From Roseburia sp. 1XD42-34 (GTDB lineage: Bacteria > Bacillota > Bacilli > Bacillales > Amphibacillaceae): 64,000 bases of DNA. Positions 8,353-17,105 of this stretch are shown piece after piece. Below the pieces are notes generated by a model. The model did not search any database, was not told the DNA's origin, and saw nothing but the letters and a program-made list of their open reading frames with translations. Numbering within the stretch: position 1 is the stretch's first letter; every line of letters begins with the position of its first letter. The stretch lies in contig NZ_QWLJ01000019.1 in the NCBI RefSeq assembly GCF_009917385.1, positions 1 to 64,000 on the forward strand, in the 5' to 3' direction. A program made the position numbers and the translations under genes.

Positions 8353-9444
8353 ATGAATGCTATAGTAGCAATTACGTTCATACCATTGTTTATTTTTTTC
8401 ATTTTTACGCCTTATGTAACAAGAAAAACGGAAATCTTTGGTGTATCGATACCTGAAAAAATTTATGGGTCCACAGAATTAAAGCAATTACGGAAACAAT
8501 ATGTTATAGCTACAACGATAGTAAGTATGATTGTTTTTTTAATTCTTTTTTTCTCTCCCACATCTATGATGGAAGAGAAGAAAGTCGGTATATTTCTTCC
8601 CACTGTCATTATTGGCTATATCATTATTGAATTTTTTATTTACTTGTATTTTCATCGGATCATGAAGTTAAAAAAACAGACTGCTGACTGGACAAAGGAA
8701 AAAACAGAAAAAATATTGATTCACACAAAATTTCGCAACCAGCAATTAAGATTCTCTCATAAATGGTTTATCATTCCATTTATCATCAGTATGGTCACAA
8801 CAACGTTGTCTTATTTTTGGTACGACCAATTCCCAGCTCAATTGCCAATCAATTTTGATTTTCTCGGTGAAGCTACAAATTTTGTCTCGAAATCGTATCT
8901 ATCTATTTTGGCTTTACCGTTAGCACAGTTCTTTTTAACTGGTTTATTTTTTGCTATAAATGTCCTTATCGGCAACGTCAAGCAGCAAATTAGCGCTGAA
9001 AACCCAAATAAATCGTTACAGCAAAATGTGATTTTTCGAAAGCGCTGGTCTTCATACATGGTTATTAGCAGTATATTACTCACATTATGGCTTTCAATAG
9101 CGCAATTTATCTTGCTTATTCCCAAAGGGCAACCACTATTTACCATTGGATCTATTACTATTCACAGTTTTCTGTTGCTTGGGGTTATTTATTTGGCTTT
9201 TTCTACCGGTCAAGGTGGAAGCAGAGTAAAGTTTCCTGATGAACGAAATGAACAAGTAATTGACCGGGATAATGATAAATATTGGAAGCTCGGACAATTT
9301 TACGTTAATAAAAATGATCCAGCTCTCTTTTTAGAAAAACGATTCGGCATTGGTTGGACAATAAACTTGGGAAAGCCGCTCTCATGGATCATTATCTTGA
9401 TAACTTTACTAGTTGTTCTTGGCTTAATCTTATTAACTCGCTAA
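8353..9444 (+). CDS. DUF1648/DUF5808 membrane protein
   Basis: A 363-residue polytopic membrane protein. It starts at the ATG three bases after the gntR stop, with AGGGAGAAA as SD; a longer in-frame ORF overlaps gntR and is unlikely. A DUF1648 segment is visible around FPAQLPINFDFLGEATNFVS. The C-terminal region has the DUF5808 pattern YWKLGQFYVNKNDPALFLEK followed by GIGWTINLGKP. About eight to nine membrane segments are evident. Genes of this type regularly follow GntR regulators in Firmicutes and distantly resemble SdpI-like immunity proteins. The function here is unknown; self-protection against an envelope-active peptide is a hypothesis. Confidence 0.8.
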   Translation: MNAIVAITFIPLFIFFIFTPYVTRKTEIFGVSIPEKIYGSTELKQLRKQYVIATTIVSMIVFLILFFSPTSMMEEKKVGIFLPTVIIGYIIIEFFIYLYFHRIMKLKKQTADWTKEKTEKILIHTKFRNQQLRFSHKWFIIPFIISMVTTTLSYFWYDQFPAQLPINFDFLGEATNFVSKSYLSILALPLAQFFLTGLFFAINVLIGNVKQQISAENPNKSLQQNVIFRKRWSSYMVISSILLTLWLSIAQFILLIPKGQPLFTIGSITIHSFLLLGVIYLAFSTGQGGSRVKFPDERNEQVIDRDNDKYWKLGQFYVNKNDPALFLEKRFGIGWTINLGKPLSWIIILITLLVVLGLILLTR

Positions 9445-9458
9445 AGGAGATGTGAAAT

Positions 9459-9659
9459 ATGCTAGAGGTAATCGAATCTATAAACTGGTCATTGGTTGCT
9501 CCGTTTATTGTGATTCAATTCATTTTAATGATTATTGGCTTAGTAGACTGGGCTAAAACCAAGCAGACGAATGGACCAAGATGGATGTGGCTGTTCATCA
9601 TTATATTTCTTAATATAATTGGACCGATTCTATACTTTATATTCGGGAGGAGAGAGTAA
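9459..9659 (+). CDS. PLDc_N domain membrane protein, YxlE-like
   Basis: A 66-residue protein with two membrane helices and the terminal motif GPILYFIFGRRE typical of phospholipase D N-terminal-like (PLDc_N) small proteins. In B. subtilis the small gene yxlE precedes yxlF and yxlG, an ABC ATPase and permease, in the sigY operon; the same trio is seen here. AAAGGAG lies upstream of the ATG. No enzymatic residues are present. It probably acts as an accessory or regulator of the adjacent ABC exporter. Confidence 0.8.
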   Translation: MLEVIESINWSLVAPFIVIQFILMIIGLVDWAKTKQTNGPRWMWLFIIIFLNIIGPILYFIFGRRE

Positions 9660-9662
9660 TAA

Positions 9663-10571
9663 ATGGGAATTCTTTCTATTACGGCTTTATCTAAAAAATT
9701 CAATGACTCGTACGCAGTTAAAAACATGGATTATCAATTCACACCACATCAATGTATCGCATTAATTGGCCCGAACGGTGCTGGTAAAACAACGACGCTG
9801 CGAATGATCGCAGGTCTTTTAAAACCAACTTCTGGAAACATCATTTTTGAGCAGAACAAAAACATCGATAGGCGAACGCTCATCGGCTATTTACCACAGC
9901 ACCCTGTGTTCTATCCTTGGATGACAGGTAGTGAATTCCTAACCTATAGTGGGCAGCTAGGAGGATTGTCAAAATCTACGTCCCGCAAAAGATGTGAAGA
10001 GCTACTTGATATAGTAGGAATTATTGACGTAAAAGACAAACGAATTAGCAGTTACTCTGGTGGAATGAAGCAACGCCTCGGAATTGCCCAAGCAATGGTT
10101 CATAAGCCTAAGCTCCTAATGCTCGATGAACCCGTGTCCTCACTTGATCCGATTGGTCGCAGAGAAGTACTTACTTTAATGGAAGTCTTGAAAAAGGAGA
10201 TGACTATCTTATTTTCAACGCACATTTTAAGTGATGCCGATGAGATCAGTGATGAATTAATACTACTTCGTAATGGAGAAATCATTGAATCTGGAAAGAT
10301 AAAAGAGTTGCGTCAAAAATATCAAACGACAAAAATAACGTTGCAATTTGCAGAACGCCAAACGTTTTATGAGGAAAAAATAGCTACACTTGCAAATGTC
10401 CGCAACACCTTAGTGGAAAAGGATTCGATACAAGTGATTGCCAATGATATAACAAAAGCACGTAATGAAATTTTGCAACGGGCAGTGCAGGAGGATTGGC
10501 CTCTGTTAACCTTCAGGCTGGAGCAAGCCTCATTGGAGGAAATGTTTATGAAGGCGGTGAACCATTCATGA
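9663..10571 (+). CDS. ABC transporter ATP-binding protein, YxlF-like
   Basis: A 302-residue ATPase with Walker A GPNGAGKTT at about 36-44, signature SYSGGMKQRLG at about 127-137, Walker B LLMLDEPVSSLD at about 148-159 and the switch His in STHILSD. The C-terminal 80 residues form the extension common in CcmA/NatA-type exporter ATPases. It starts four bases after the PLDc_N gene and its TGA overlaps the start of the permease gene (ATGA), so translation is coupled. It powers the permease that follows. Confidence 0.92.
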   Translation: MGILSITALSKKFNDSYAVKNMDYQFTPHQCIALIGPNGAGKTTTLRMIAGLLKPTSGNIIFEQNKNIDRRTLIGYLPQHPVFYPWMTGSEFLTYSGQLGGLSKSTSRKRCEELLDIVGIIDVKDKRISSYSGGMKQRLGIAQAMVHKPKLLMLDEPVSSLDPIGRREVLTLMEVLKKEMTILFSTHILSDADEISDELILLRNGEIIESGKIKELRQKYQTTKITLQFAERQTFYEEKIATLANVRNTLVEKDSIQVIANDITKARNEILQRAVQEDWPLLTFRLEQASLEEMFMKAVNHS

Positions 10572-11344
10572 CGACAGTATTATTCAAAAAAGAACTATTA
10601 GAAAACTGGAGAAATAAAAAATGGATTTGGGTGCCACTTGTTTTTATCCTGCTAGCTATTATGGATCCAATAACGAATTATTATCTTCCAGAAATTTTAG
10701 ATGCTGTCGGCGGTATCGACGGTGCGGTAATTGAGCTTCCTGATTTCTCGCCTGCTGATGCCATCATGATGAGTGTGAGCCAGTACTCTACGTTAGGTGT
10801 TCTAGTTACTGTTTTATTGTCAATGGGCGCTATTAGTAGTGAGCGAAAAAGTGGTGTATTAGATCTCGTCCTTGTCAAACCCGTTTCGTATACGAAATTT
10901 GTGGTTACCAAATGGTTGTCCTTGCTTTCACTTATCTGGTCTTCGTTTATTATTGGTATGCTGGCAAGCTGGTATTATACCGTCCTTCTTTATGGAGAAA
11001 TCCCGTTTACCATGCTTCTTGCAGTTATTTTCTATTACGGTCTATGGTTAACATTTATTTGTACCATATCTATTTTTTACAATACGTTAACGCACTCTCC
11101 TGGACTAGTTGCTTTTTTAACGATCGGCACAACCCTCGTTATTAGTCTACTTACAAGTTTATTCGGAACTCGTACTGCATGGAGTCCTGCTAACTTATCG
11201 ACACATCTTCAGGAATTGCTAATTACTGGCGACGTACCTTCTGCGTTAATTTATTCAGCAATCGTGAGTATATTGCTAATTATTCTAATTCTGTTCGCTT
11301 CAATTTACAGTTTTAAACAAGTGCTTCACAATCGAAATGAATGA
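10568..11344 (+). CDS. ABC transporter permease, YxlG-like
   Basis: A 258-residue ABC-2 type permease with about six membrane segments. It starts MTTVLFKKELLENWRNKKW, typical of exporters of the NatB/YxlG group. The conserved patch with SSERKSGVLDLVLVKPVSYTKF around residues 85-105 is the ABC-2 signature. The start overlaps the ATPase stop. The longer upstream frame is not used. The substrate is unknown; by analogy with B. subtilis yxlFG, a toxic peptide or envelope stress compound is possible. Confidence 0.88.
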   Translation: MTTVLFKKELLENWRNKKWIWVPLVFILLAIMDPITNYYLPEILDAVGGIDGAVIELPDFSPADAIMMSVSQYSTLGVLVTVLLSMGAISSERKSGVLDLVLVKPVSYTKFVVTKWLSLLSLIWSSFIIGMLASWYYTVLLYGEIPFTMLLAVIFYYGLWLTFICTISIFYNTLTHSPGLVAFLTIGTTLVISLLTSLFGTRTAWSPANLSTHLQELLITGDVPSALIYSAIVSILLIILILFASIYSFKQVLHNRNE

Positions 11345-11374
11345 GTAAAAATATATTCTGCTACTTTTGTGTTT

Positions 11375-11419
11375 TTCCCTTATCAGCCTGTTAAAATTTG
11401 CTGAAGGCTGATAAGGGAA
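11375..11419. terminator. Hairpin between convergent ABC operons
   Basis: TTCCCTTATCAGCC and GGCTGATAAGGGAA make a perfect 14-bp stem around a 17-nt loop. It sits between two convergent operons, so it can serve both, although neither side has a strong T-run. Confidence 0.6.
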
Positions 11420-11436
11420 GTTTAACTCTTTAAAGT

Positions 11437-12138
11437 TTATCTTACTTTTACAGTTGTTATTTTACGTAAAAATAACCATGAGCAGAGGTAAAGGGCTATT
11501 CCAACTGCAAACATTTGGATATAAAAGATAGCACTCATATCAGATATAATTTCACCCACAAATTCTCCAAGCCATCCCGTTGCTATCGTCATCAACAAAA
11601 CGAGTAAGATAGCTCCAAGTAAGCTTCCGCCTCCAAGCAAACCATATTTATAAAAGACTACTCCAATCAAGTATGAGATTACAAAGAGGAACGTGAAGAT
11701 TCCCACATCGATCATAATACGAGTATACCAGTTCTCAGTAACAAAGAAGGCAGGATGTAAAAAACGAAACGCGTCAATACCAATCCATTCCATTATTTCC
11801 CATACCACCTCTTGGATGATACTTGCAAATATTGCTTGGACAACCGCTAAGCCTAAGAAAAATACTCCGATCGCACTCCAAATCTGTTTCCTTGTTGCTC
11901 CTATCTTAATAGAAAAAGGAATAAACTCCTGTATACAAATGAATCCCCAAATGCTGAAAAACACATATAATGGTCCTGTTAAACTAAAAAACAAAGGTCC
12001 CTGTTCTATTTGCGACAGATAATAGGAAAATGCGAGTGATACAAATAAAATAGGAAATAAAATCGTCCAAAAAATAATTAGCGGTCTACGAAGTTCGACT
12101 ACAAAAAAGTATACTAGTCCTTTAAATGATTGCTTCAT
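11437..12138 (-). CDS. ABC transporter permease (module 2)
   Basis: A 233-residue integral membrane protein with six hydrophobic segments. A Glu-Leu-Arg-Arg stretch near the N-terminus (FFVVELRRPLIIFWTILF) fits ABC-2-like permeases. The start codon overlaps the end of the ATPase gene by 17 bp, so the pair is translationally coupled. It is the third gene of a gntR-ATPase-permease operon that faces the first module. It is not closely similar to the YxlG-like protein, so the two modules are not a recent duplication. Substrate unknown. Confidence 0.82.
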   Translation of the reverse strand: MKQSFKGLVYFFVVELRRPLIIFWTILFPILFVSLAFSYYLSQIEQGPLFFSLTGPLYVFFSIWGFICIQEFIPFSIKIGATRKQIWSAIGVFFLGLAVVQAIFASIIQEVVWEIMEWIGIDAFRFLHPAFFVTENWYTRIMIDVGIFTFLFVISYLIGVVFYKYGLLGGGSLLGAILLVLLMTIATGWLGEFVGEIISDMSAIFYIQMFAVGIALYLCSWLFLRKITTVKVR

Positions 12139-13000
12139 GGCGATCCTCTCTTTCTTTTTCTGTTAACTCAATCATTAAGTCTTGCGTAGGAATGCTTTGG
12201 ACTTCAAGTCCTTGCGCTTCTGCTTCTTGTCTGTTCCCAAACGTATATACTGTCATCAGGCCCATAAATTCTTTTTTACGAATCACTTGCTTGTCGGTGA
12301 CAAATTTCTGCACTTTCTCTTTGGGGCCTGTAACAGAGATGATTTTCTCTCGTAAGACGTCAGCCGATTTTTGTAAAGCCAGCTTACCTTGTTGCAAGAT
12401 AAGTACTTCCTCAAACATTAAACTAACTTCATCAATTAGATGAGTGGAAAAAATAATCATCCGCCTTTCGTTTTCATATTCCTCCAGCATTACATCGTAA
12501 AATTGTTTACGAGCCGCAGCATCCAATCCGATATATGGTTCATCAAAGATCGTAATTGGTGCTTTACTCGCTAATCCTACTGTAATACCAAGTGCTGACT
12601 CCATCCCTTTAGATAACGTCTTCACTTTTGCGTTTGGATTTAAGTTATATGCTTTCAATAAGTGGACTGCTAATCTCGGGTCGAATTTTGGATAAAAAAA
12701 ACCATAAAGACGAACAATTTCTTTTACTTTCCACTCTTTTTTAAAATTATTGCCTTCCTTAATCAGACAGACATTCGCTTGTACATTCCGATTATCAAAC
12801 GGCTTTTCTCCGTTAATAAAAATATCGCCACTGGTTTGAAAAATATTTCCCGCTAGAATATCCATAAATGTTGTCTTTCCTGCCCCATTCCTTCCCAAAA
12901 GACCATATATCTTTGATCCTTCCAAAGTAAATGTGACATCCTTTAAAGCAAATTGGCTTTTGTACCGCTTCGTTAACTGACGAACTTCAATTTTCATCAT
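12122..13000 (-). CDS. ABC transporter ATP-binding protein (module 2)
   Basis: A 292-residue ATPase with Walker A GRNGAGKTT at about 36-44, Walker B ITIFDEPYIGLD and a switch His in STHLIDE. The signature is degenerate: TLSKGMESAL replaces LSGGQ, a form common in YtrB/BcrA-like ATPases linked to GntR repressors. The start overlaps the gntR stop by 14 bp. Two consecutive Met codons can serve; the first has GGAG five bases upstream. With the permease at 11437-12138 it likely forms an exporter, possibly for cell-wall-active antibiotics, as known for YtrBC-type systems. Confidence 0.9.
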   Translation of the reverse strand: MMKIEVRQLTKRYKSQFALKDVTFTLEGSKIYGLLGRNGAGKTTFMDILAGNIFQTSGDIFINGEKPFDNRNVQANVCLIKEGNNFKKEWKVKEIVRLYGFFYPKFDPRLAVHLLKAYNLNPNAKVKTLSKGMESALGITVGLASKAPITIFDEPYIGLDAAARKQFYDVMLEEYENERRMIIFSTHLIDEVSLMFEEVLILQQGKLALQKSADVLREKIISVTGPKEKVQKFVTDKQVIRKKEFMGLMTVYTFGNRQEAEAQGLEVQSIPTQDLMIELTEKEREDRHEAII

Positions 13001-13364
13001 CCTGCTCCAACCTTTCTACCATTTCTTGCAATTCTTCTTGACTAATTTGCAGTTTTTTCGCTTCATTTTTTAATGGAAGCAGATAATTTTTATAAAAAGA
13101 TTGCCTGCGTTTTTCAATTAATATCTGCTTCGCATCTTCCGTTACAAACATCCCTACGCCTCTTCGTTTATACAAAATAGATTCATCTACTAACTCATTT
13201 ATTCCTTTGGCAGCTGTAGCTGGATTAATTTTATAATAACTGGCAAATTCATTTGTTGATGGCACACGTTCTCCGGTTTTGATGGAGCCGCTTATGATTG
13301 AATCCTCCAACTGCTCTTTAATTTGCAGGAATATCGGTTTGGTTTCGTCTAAAATCGATTTCAT
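12987..13364 (-). CDS. GntR-family (YtrA-like) transcriptional repressor (module 2)
   Basis: A 125-residue winged-helix regulator with the motifs KPIFLQIKEQLEDSIISG and VPSTNEFASYYKINPATAAK and a glutamate-rich helical tail, the YtrA subfamily. It is the first gene of the operon and probably autoregulates. A promoter with TTGACT in the minus-strand upstream region and an imperfect dyad at 13380-13403 support this. AAGGTGAT precedes the ATG. Tail and recognition helix differ from the 7961-8350 regulator, so the two likely bind different operators. Confidence 0.9.
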   Translation of the reverse strand: MKSILDETKPIFLQIKEQLEDSIISGSIKTGERVPSTNEFASYYKINPATAAKGINELVDESILYKRRGVGMFVTEDAKQILIEKRRQSFYKNYLLPLKNEAKKLQISQEELQEMVERLEQDDEN

Positions 13365-13379
13365 TGCATCACCTTCATT

Positions 13380-13403
13380 GGTTCATTACTTATGTAACTA
13401 ACC
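13380..13403 (-). promoter_or_regulatory. Imperfect dyad upstream of module 2 gntR
   Basis: GGTTAGTTAC-ataa-GTAATGAACC on the minus strand matches as an inverted repeat at 8 of 10 positions, just downstream of a TTGACT -35-like element. It is a candidate autoregulatory operator. Confidence 0.45.
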
Positions 13404-13504
13404 ATATAACAAATTAACCTACGAGTCAATCTTTTTTTGGAAAACTTTATTTTTTTACATTCAAGCGAAGGCAAGCTAACGAGGAAGAAGCGTAGAGGGT
13501 TTTG

Positions 13505-13685
13505 GGTCGATGGGGATAAAGGGGATCGCTGTTTCATTTATCCCTCACTACTTGTTTGTACCGTAATGGTATGATCTAAAAGTCACTTTAGGCGTGTTAT
13601 CTTCCGCTTAGACTTGTTCCAGTACATATTACCTAACCTGAAGCGGAATTCTTACTGCACCTTATATACGGAATAAATACTATCT
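13505..13685 (+). repeat. Interspersed repeat family B, copy 1
   Basis: Carries the B core: CTTGTTTGTACCGTAATGGT, ATGATCTAAAAG, a GTGTTATCTTCCGCTTAGAC block, a complementary AAGCGGAAT block and CTTATATACGGAATAAAT near the end. The left border is less clear than in other copies. The rest of the 13.4-14.4 kb gap shows no gene. Confidence 0.7.
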
Positions 13686-14063
13686 TGAAGATATTTAATG
13701 AAATATTATTTTTGATTCAAATAACTTACTAATTTTTATTTGGTGAATTCCTACTTATCACCTTACGAGCAGAATATTAACAGGATAGCAATTACACTAT
13801 ATTTTATTATTGTGGCTGTTATTACTCTCTTTTTAATTGCGCCCTTCTTTACGTAAGTTAATTCATGTAAAAAGGGCATTTAACATAGAATTTTACATAT
13901 TTCCCTATCCATTTTCCTAATGGTGAATAATTATTTATCATCACTTGAGAAATAAGCGTTATTGATGAGATAGTGTGCAGAGTGGAATATGACTATTTAT
14001 ATGATCGCGAGTACAAAAATACCTAAAAGCGTGTAAACAACCTTATTGTAATTAGATACGAAT

Positions 14064-14331
14064 TTAGAACAAAGGCGCAGAGCGCCCGTTTAGCAACGTA
14101 GCAACTGGAACGAAGCAACTAAAGTTTTAGGAATCATGCTCCTGCAACAGGAGTATGCCGACGCCTGAGCGGCAAGCCCGTTTTTAGTCGGCCTTCCTCT
14201 TAACCACGAACCAATGATGACTTATCGTAGGGCGATTCATGAAGTCGCCTAGGTGCTGGGCGCTTAAGCCGGACGTGGCTATTCCGTTTTATCGGTGGCC
14301 CAAAGCCAAAATTTTTATACTTTCTTACCTT
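14064..14331 (+). repeat. Interspersed repeat family A, copy 2 (long form)
   Basis: A full long copy of about 268 bp. It starts GAACAAAGGCGCAGAGCGCC and ends TTTTTATACTTTCTTACC. It includes the internal module with CTCCTGCAACAGGAG, TATGCCGACGCCTGAGCGGC and TTTTTAGTCGGCCTTCC that short copies lack. The copy at 58263-58500 is nearly identical over this module, in opposite orientation. Confidence 0.9.
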
Positions 14332-14383
14332 AGAACAAAAAACTTGCAGGAAACCAAAGGATTTTTCTGCAAGTTTTGTGGTT

Positions 14384-14563
14384 TTAATCTTCACCTATTT
14401 TTTTATCTTGACTTTTTGGTAATCGCCCCGCTTTTTTGGCCGCTTCTCGTAACAGAAATTCAACATGACTATTTACACTGCGAAATTCATCCTTTGCCCA
14501 AACTTGCAATATTTCATACAACTTTGGATCGATCCGTAACGGAAAGCTCTTCTTTTTTGACAT
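14384..14563 (-). CDS. Small ribbon-helix-helix (Arc-like) protein, 59 aa
   Basis: A 59-residue basic protein beginning MSKKKSFPLRIDPKLYEILQ. A short beta strand (KSFPLRID) is followed by two helices, the ribbon-helix-helix pattern of Arc/HicB-type DNA-binding proteins. It starts 16 bp after the stop of the SPFH gene with an AGAGGGA site, so the two are one operon. The pairing suggests either that it regulates the operon or that it works with the membrane protein. No toxin gene is adjacent, so a classical toxin-antitoxin role is not supported. Confidence 0.75.
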   Translation of the reverse strand: MSKKKSFPLRIDPKLYEILQVWAKDEFRSVNSHVEFLLREAAKKAGRLPKSQDKKIGED

Positions 14564-14579
14564 ATAATCCCTCTTTTAA

Positions 14580-15428
14580 TTACTGGTATAGCGATCCTGT
14601 GTTAATAACAGGCTGTGTCCCTTGGTCAGCAACAATCGACACTAGTAAATTATTTGCCATGGCAACACGTCGCTCATCATCAAGTTCCACAGCACCATCT
14701 TGTTCTAATTGAGCAATTGCATCTTGCACCATTCCCACAGCTCCTTCAACAATTTGCTTCCTAGCAGCAATAATTGCACTAGCTTGTTGACGTTGCAGCA
14801 TTGCTTGGGCGATTTCTGTGGAATAGGCAAGATGTGTTAGCCTTGTTTCAATTACTTCTACACCAGCAACCTTTAGCCGTTCCTGTAACTCGATCTTCAA
14901 TTCATTCGATACTTCTTCTGCGTTTCCTCGCAATGATAGTTCCGCATCAGAAAATGAATCATAAGGATACTTTGTCGCCACTGCGCGAATAGCGGTTTCA
15001 CTTTGGATTTCCACAAATTGCTCATAGCGATCTACGTCAAAAACCGCTTTAGCACTGTCGATCACTTTAAATACAATAACAGCGGCAATTTCAATGGGGT
15101 TTCCATTGACATCATTGACCTTTAAGCGATTACTATTAAAATTTCGAACACGCAGGGAAATCATTTTACGAATCGAAAAAGGAACCGTAATTACAATTCC
15201 TTCCTTGCGTATACTCCCCATGTACTTTCCTAAAAACATAACGACAGCGGCCTGGTTCGGTTGTATTAGGGTAATTCCGCTTCCTAATGTAATACCTATA
15301 ATTAAACAAATAGCCCCAAGGATAAATTGTTGTTCCATAAAACTAAAAACTGTTCCTGCTAATAAGCCTGCAATGATTAAAATTCCAAGATATCCATTCA
15401 ATGACCAAGCTGGTTTCTCCTTCATCAT
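14580..15428 (-). CDS. SPFH/band-7 domain membrane protein
   Basis: A protein of about 282 residues with two N-terminal hydrophobic segments ([18 protein letters not shown] and [14 protein letters not shown]), then an SPFH domain from about 50 to 210 with [11 protein letters not shown] and [20 protein letters not shown]. Such proteins form membrane scaffolds like HflK/C or stomatin. The start is the ATG pair at 15428 or 15425, with GAAGGTG upstream. The 15449 start lacks a site. It is followed directly by the Arc-like gene. The target process is unknown; quality control of membrane proteins is a family-based guess. Confidence 0.85.
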   Translation of the reverse strand: MMKEKPAWSLNGYLGILIIAGLLAGTVFSFMEQQFILGAICLIIGITLGSGITLIQPNQAAVVMFLGKYMGSIRKEGIVITVPFSIRKMISLRVRNFNSNRLKVNDVNGNPIEIAAVIVFKVIDSAKAVFDVDRYEQFVEIQSETAIRAVATKYPYDSFSDAELSLRGNAEEVSNELKIELQERLKVAGVEVIETRLTHLAYSTEIAQAMLQRQQASAIIAARKQIVEGAVGMVQDAIAQLEQDGAVELDDERRVAMANNLLVSIVADQGTQPVINTGSLYQ

Positions 15429-15492
15429 GCCTACACCTTCCCTCATCATTTTTATATTATAATGATATCACTTTTGTATATATTTGTAAATG

Positions 15493-16365
15493 TTAACTAG
15501 CATATAAAACGTCTAAAGGTTCTTTTTCGGTCTCGACCATATATGAAGTTCCATCAGTTCGAATAACGATGTTGCCCAGTGCTCCTGTGGAATAGATGGA
15601 AGCACCGACTTGATATAAGTGGTCTATAACACGTTCTACAGGATGGCCATACCGATTGTCCTTATGGTAAGTTAAAATGGCAGTTTTGGGTCGAACTGCA
15701 TGTAAGAATGACAGGGAAGTGCTCGTATTCGATCCATGATGTGCTATTTTTACTATTTCTGTCTGCTCACCAACTTTTTTTATAATTTCTTGCTCCTGTT
15801 CCATCTCCACATCCCCCATAAATAAAAAATCAACATTGTTATATGACATTTTTAAGACAATTGAGGATTGATTATTCGTCCTAGACTTCTTAAATGTATT
15901 AAGCACTTGAATACGAATGGAAGGATCAAGCGATATTTTTTCATGAAGCTTGGTAATGGATATTGGAATTTCCTGCTTTACAATTTCCTGAATATATTTG
16001 GCATATCTTCTCGTTGTATGCAATTTCCCGGAATCTAAAATCTTATCTATTTGAATATGTTTCATCACCGTGATGAGACCACCAATATGATCGATATCTG
16101 GATGTGTTGCTACTACTAAATCCAGCTTTTTAATGCCGTGTTTCTTTAAATAATGGACCACTTTTTTTCCCGCTTGTGGTGGTCCTCCATCAATTAAGAT
16201 ATGCTTATTATTCGGTGTTTGAACGAATATACTATCCCCTTGACCGACATTAATAAAATGTACTTGCATATCCTTGGCACTAGCACTATGTACTGGCGGA
16301 AAATGAACAAACATAATGGAAAAAACAATGAGAACAATTATTGAAATTTGCTGTGATTTTAACAT
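15493..16365 (-). CDS. Secreted metallo-beta-lactamase-fold hydrolase, ComEC C-terminal-like
   Basis: A protein of about 290 residues with a signal peptide or anchor (SIIVLIVFSIMFVHFPPVHS), then an MBL fold. It shows FINVGQGDSIFVQTP, LIDGG, the metal motif THPDIDHIGG at about 94-103 counted from the longer start, FMGDVE and AHHGSN. This matches free-standing relatives of the C-terminal domain of the DNA channel ComEC, which act as extracellular nucleases or phosphodiesterases. The ATG at 16365 is chosen because AAAGGGTG precedes it; an upstream TTG extends the frame without need. No competence genes are nearby. Confidence 0.85.
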   Translation of the reverse strand: MLKSQQISIIVLIVFSIMFVHFPPVHSASAKDMQVHFINVGQGDSIFVQTPNNKHILIDGGPPQAGKKVVHYLKKHGIKKLDLVVATHPDIDHIGGLITVMKHIQIDKILDSGKLHTTRRYAKYIQEIVKQEIPISITKLHEKISLDPSIRIQVLNTFKKSRTNNQSSIVLKMSYNNVDFLFMGDVEMEQEQEIIKKVGEQTEIVKIAHHGSNTSTSLSFLHAVRPKTAILTYHKDNRYGHPVERVIDHLYQVGASIYSTGALGNIVIRTDGTSYMVETEKEPLDVLYAS

Positions 16366-16788
16366 AACCAACTGCACCCTTTGCAAAGTTAGAATATACG
16401 TTTATTCTCTTGCAAAAGAGAGCATTTATGAATGATAACACCAGTCATTTTTTGGGAGATAACATACCTGTATGTTTATACTATAATTGAAACTTCATTT
16501 ATTAGGAATTGCTTGCTTATCTTTTTAAAAAAAGAGTTCTTATCTAAAGTTACATACAGGATGAATTGTGAACTTCGGAGACTTTCCAGCCTATTCATCC
16601 GAAGTTTCGACGCATCTACATTCCATTAAAAACACCATAGTTACCAATACTGTGGTGTGCCAAAACTTTCTTATCGTTCACAAAAGTAAGAACGCCCAGT
16701 TGACTACAAACGAAAAATCTGACGAGATAGAGAGTGAAACATTCAGTAGAAATTTTTCAGTCTCTTACCTACGGGATAAGTACATAGT
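16366..16788. other. Intergenic region with a small hairpin
   Basis: No gene is supported. AACACCATAGT at 16631 and ACTGTGGTGT at 16649 can form a bulged hairpin. The right part (TACGGGATAAGTAC near 16770) resembles the end of family B and runs directly into an A copy. Confidence 0.4.
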
Positions 16789-16992
16789 GGAACAAAGGCG
16801 CAGGGCGCCCGTTTAGCAACGTAGCAACTGGAACGAAGCAACTAAAGTTTTAGGAATCATGGTAAAGATACAATCAATGATGACTTATCGGAGGGCGATT
16901 CGTGAAGTTGTCTAGTTGCTGGGCTCATGCGCCGGAAGTGGCTATTCCGTTATATCGTTATCCCAATGCCAAAATTTTTATACTTTCTTACC
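16789..16992 (+). repeat. Interspersed repeat family A, copy 3 (short form)
   Basis: Starts AACAAAGGCGCAGGGCGCCC and ends TTTTTATACTTTCTTACC. It follows the same order of blocks as copy 1 and lacks the internal module. It lies between the MBL gene and the clpE terminator. Confidence 0.88.
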
Positions 16993-16995
16993 ACT

Positions 16996-17095
16996 AAAAA
17001 AAGCCGCAAAGAGGCACTAAGGTGGTTACTCCCGAAAGATAGACATTTTCACTCTACTTTTCAGGGGCGATACCTAACCATGCTCTGCGGCTTTT
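16996..17095 (-). terminator. Extended hairpin terminator of clpE
   Basis: On the minus strand AAAAGCCGCA (17095-17086) pairs with TGCGGCTTTTTTT (17008-16996), giving a stem and T-run, but the arms enclose about 75 nt. Inside, TGGTTA pairs with TAACCA and a CCCTGAAAAG-like stretch pairs with CTTTCGGG, so the loop is itself folded. Terminator function is likely; the branched interior is unusual. Confidence 0.7.
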
Positions 17096-17105
17096 AACAG
17101 TAATT

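Noticed and set aside
14239..14712. 157-codon plus-strand ORF across an A repeat and the Arc-like gene
   Set aside because: It runs antisense through repeat DNA and two supported minus-strand genes, with no SD.
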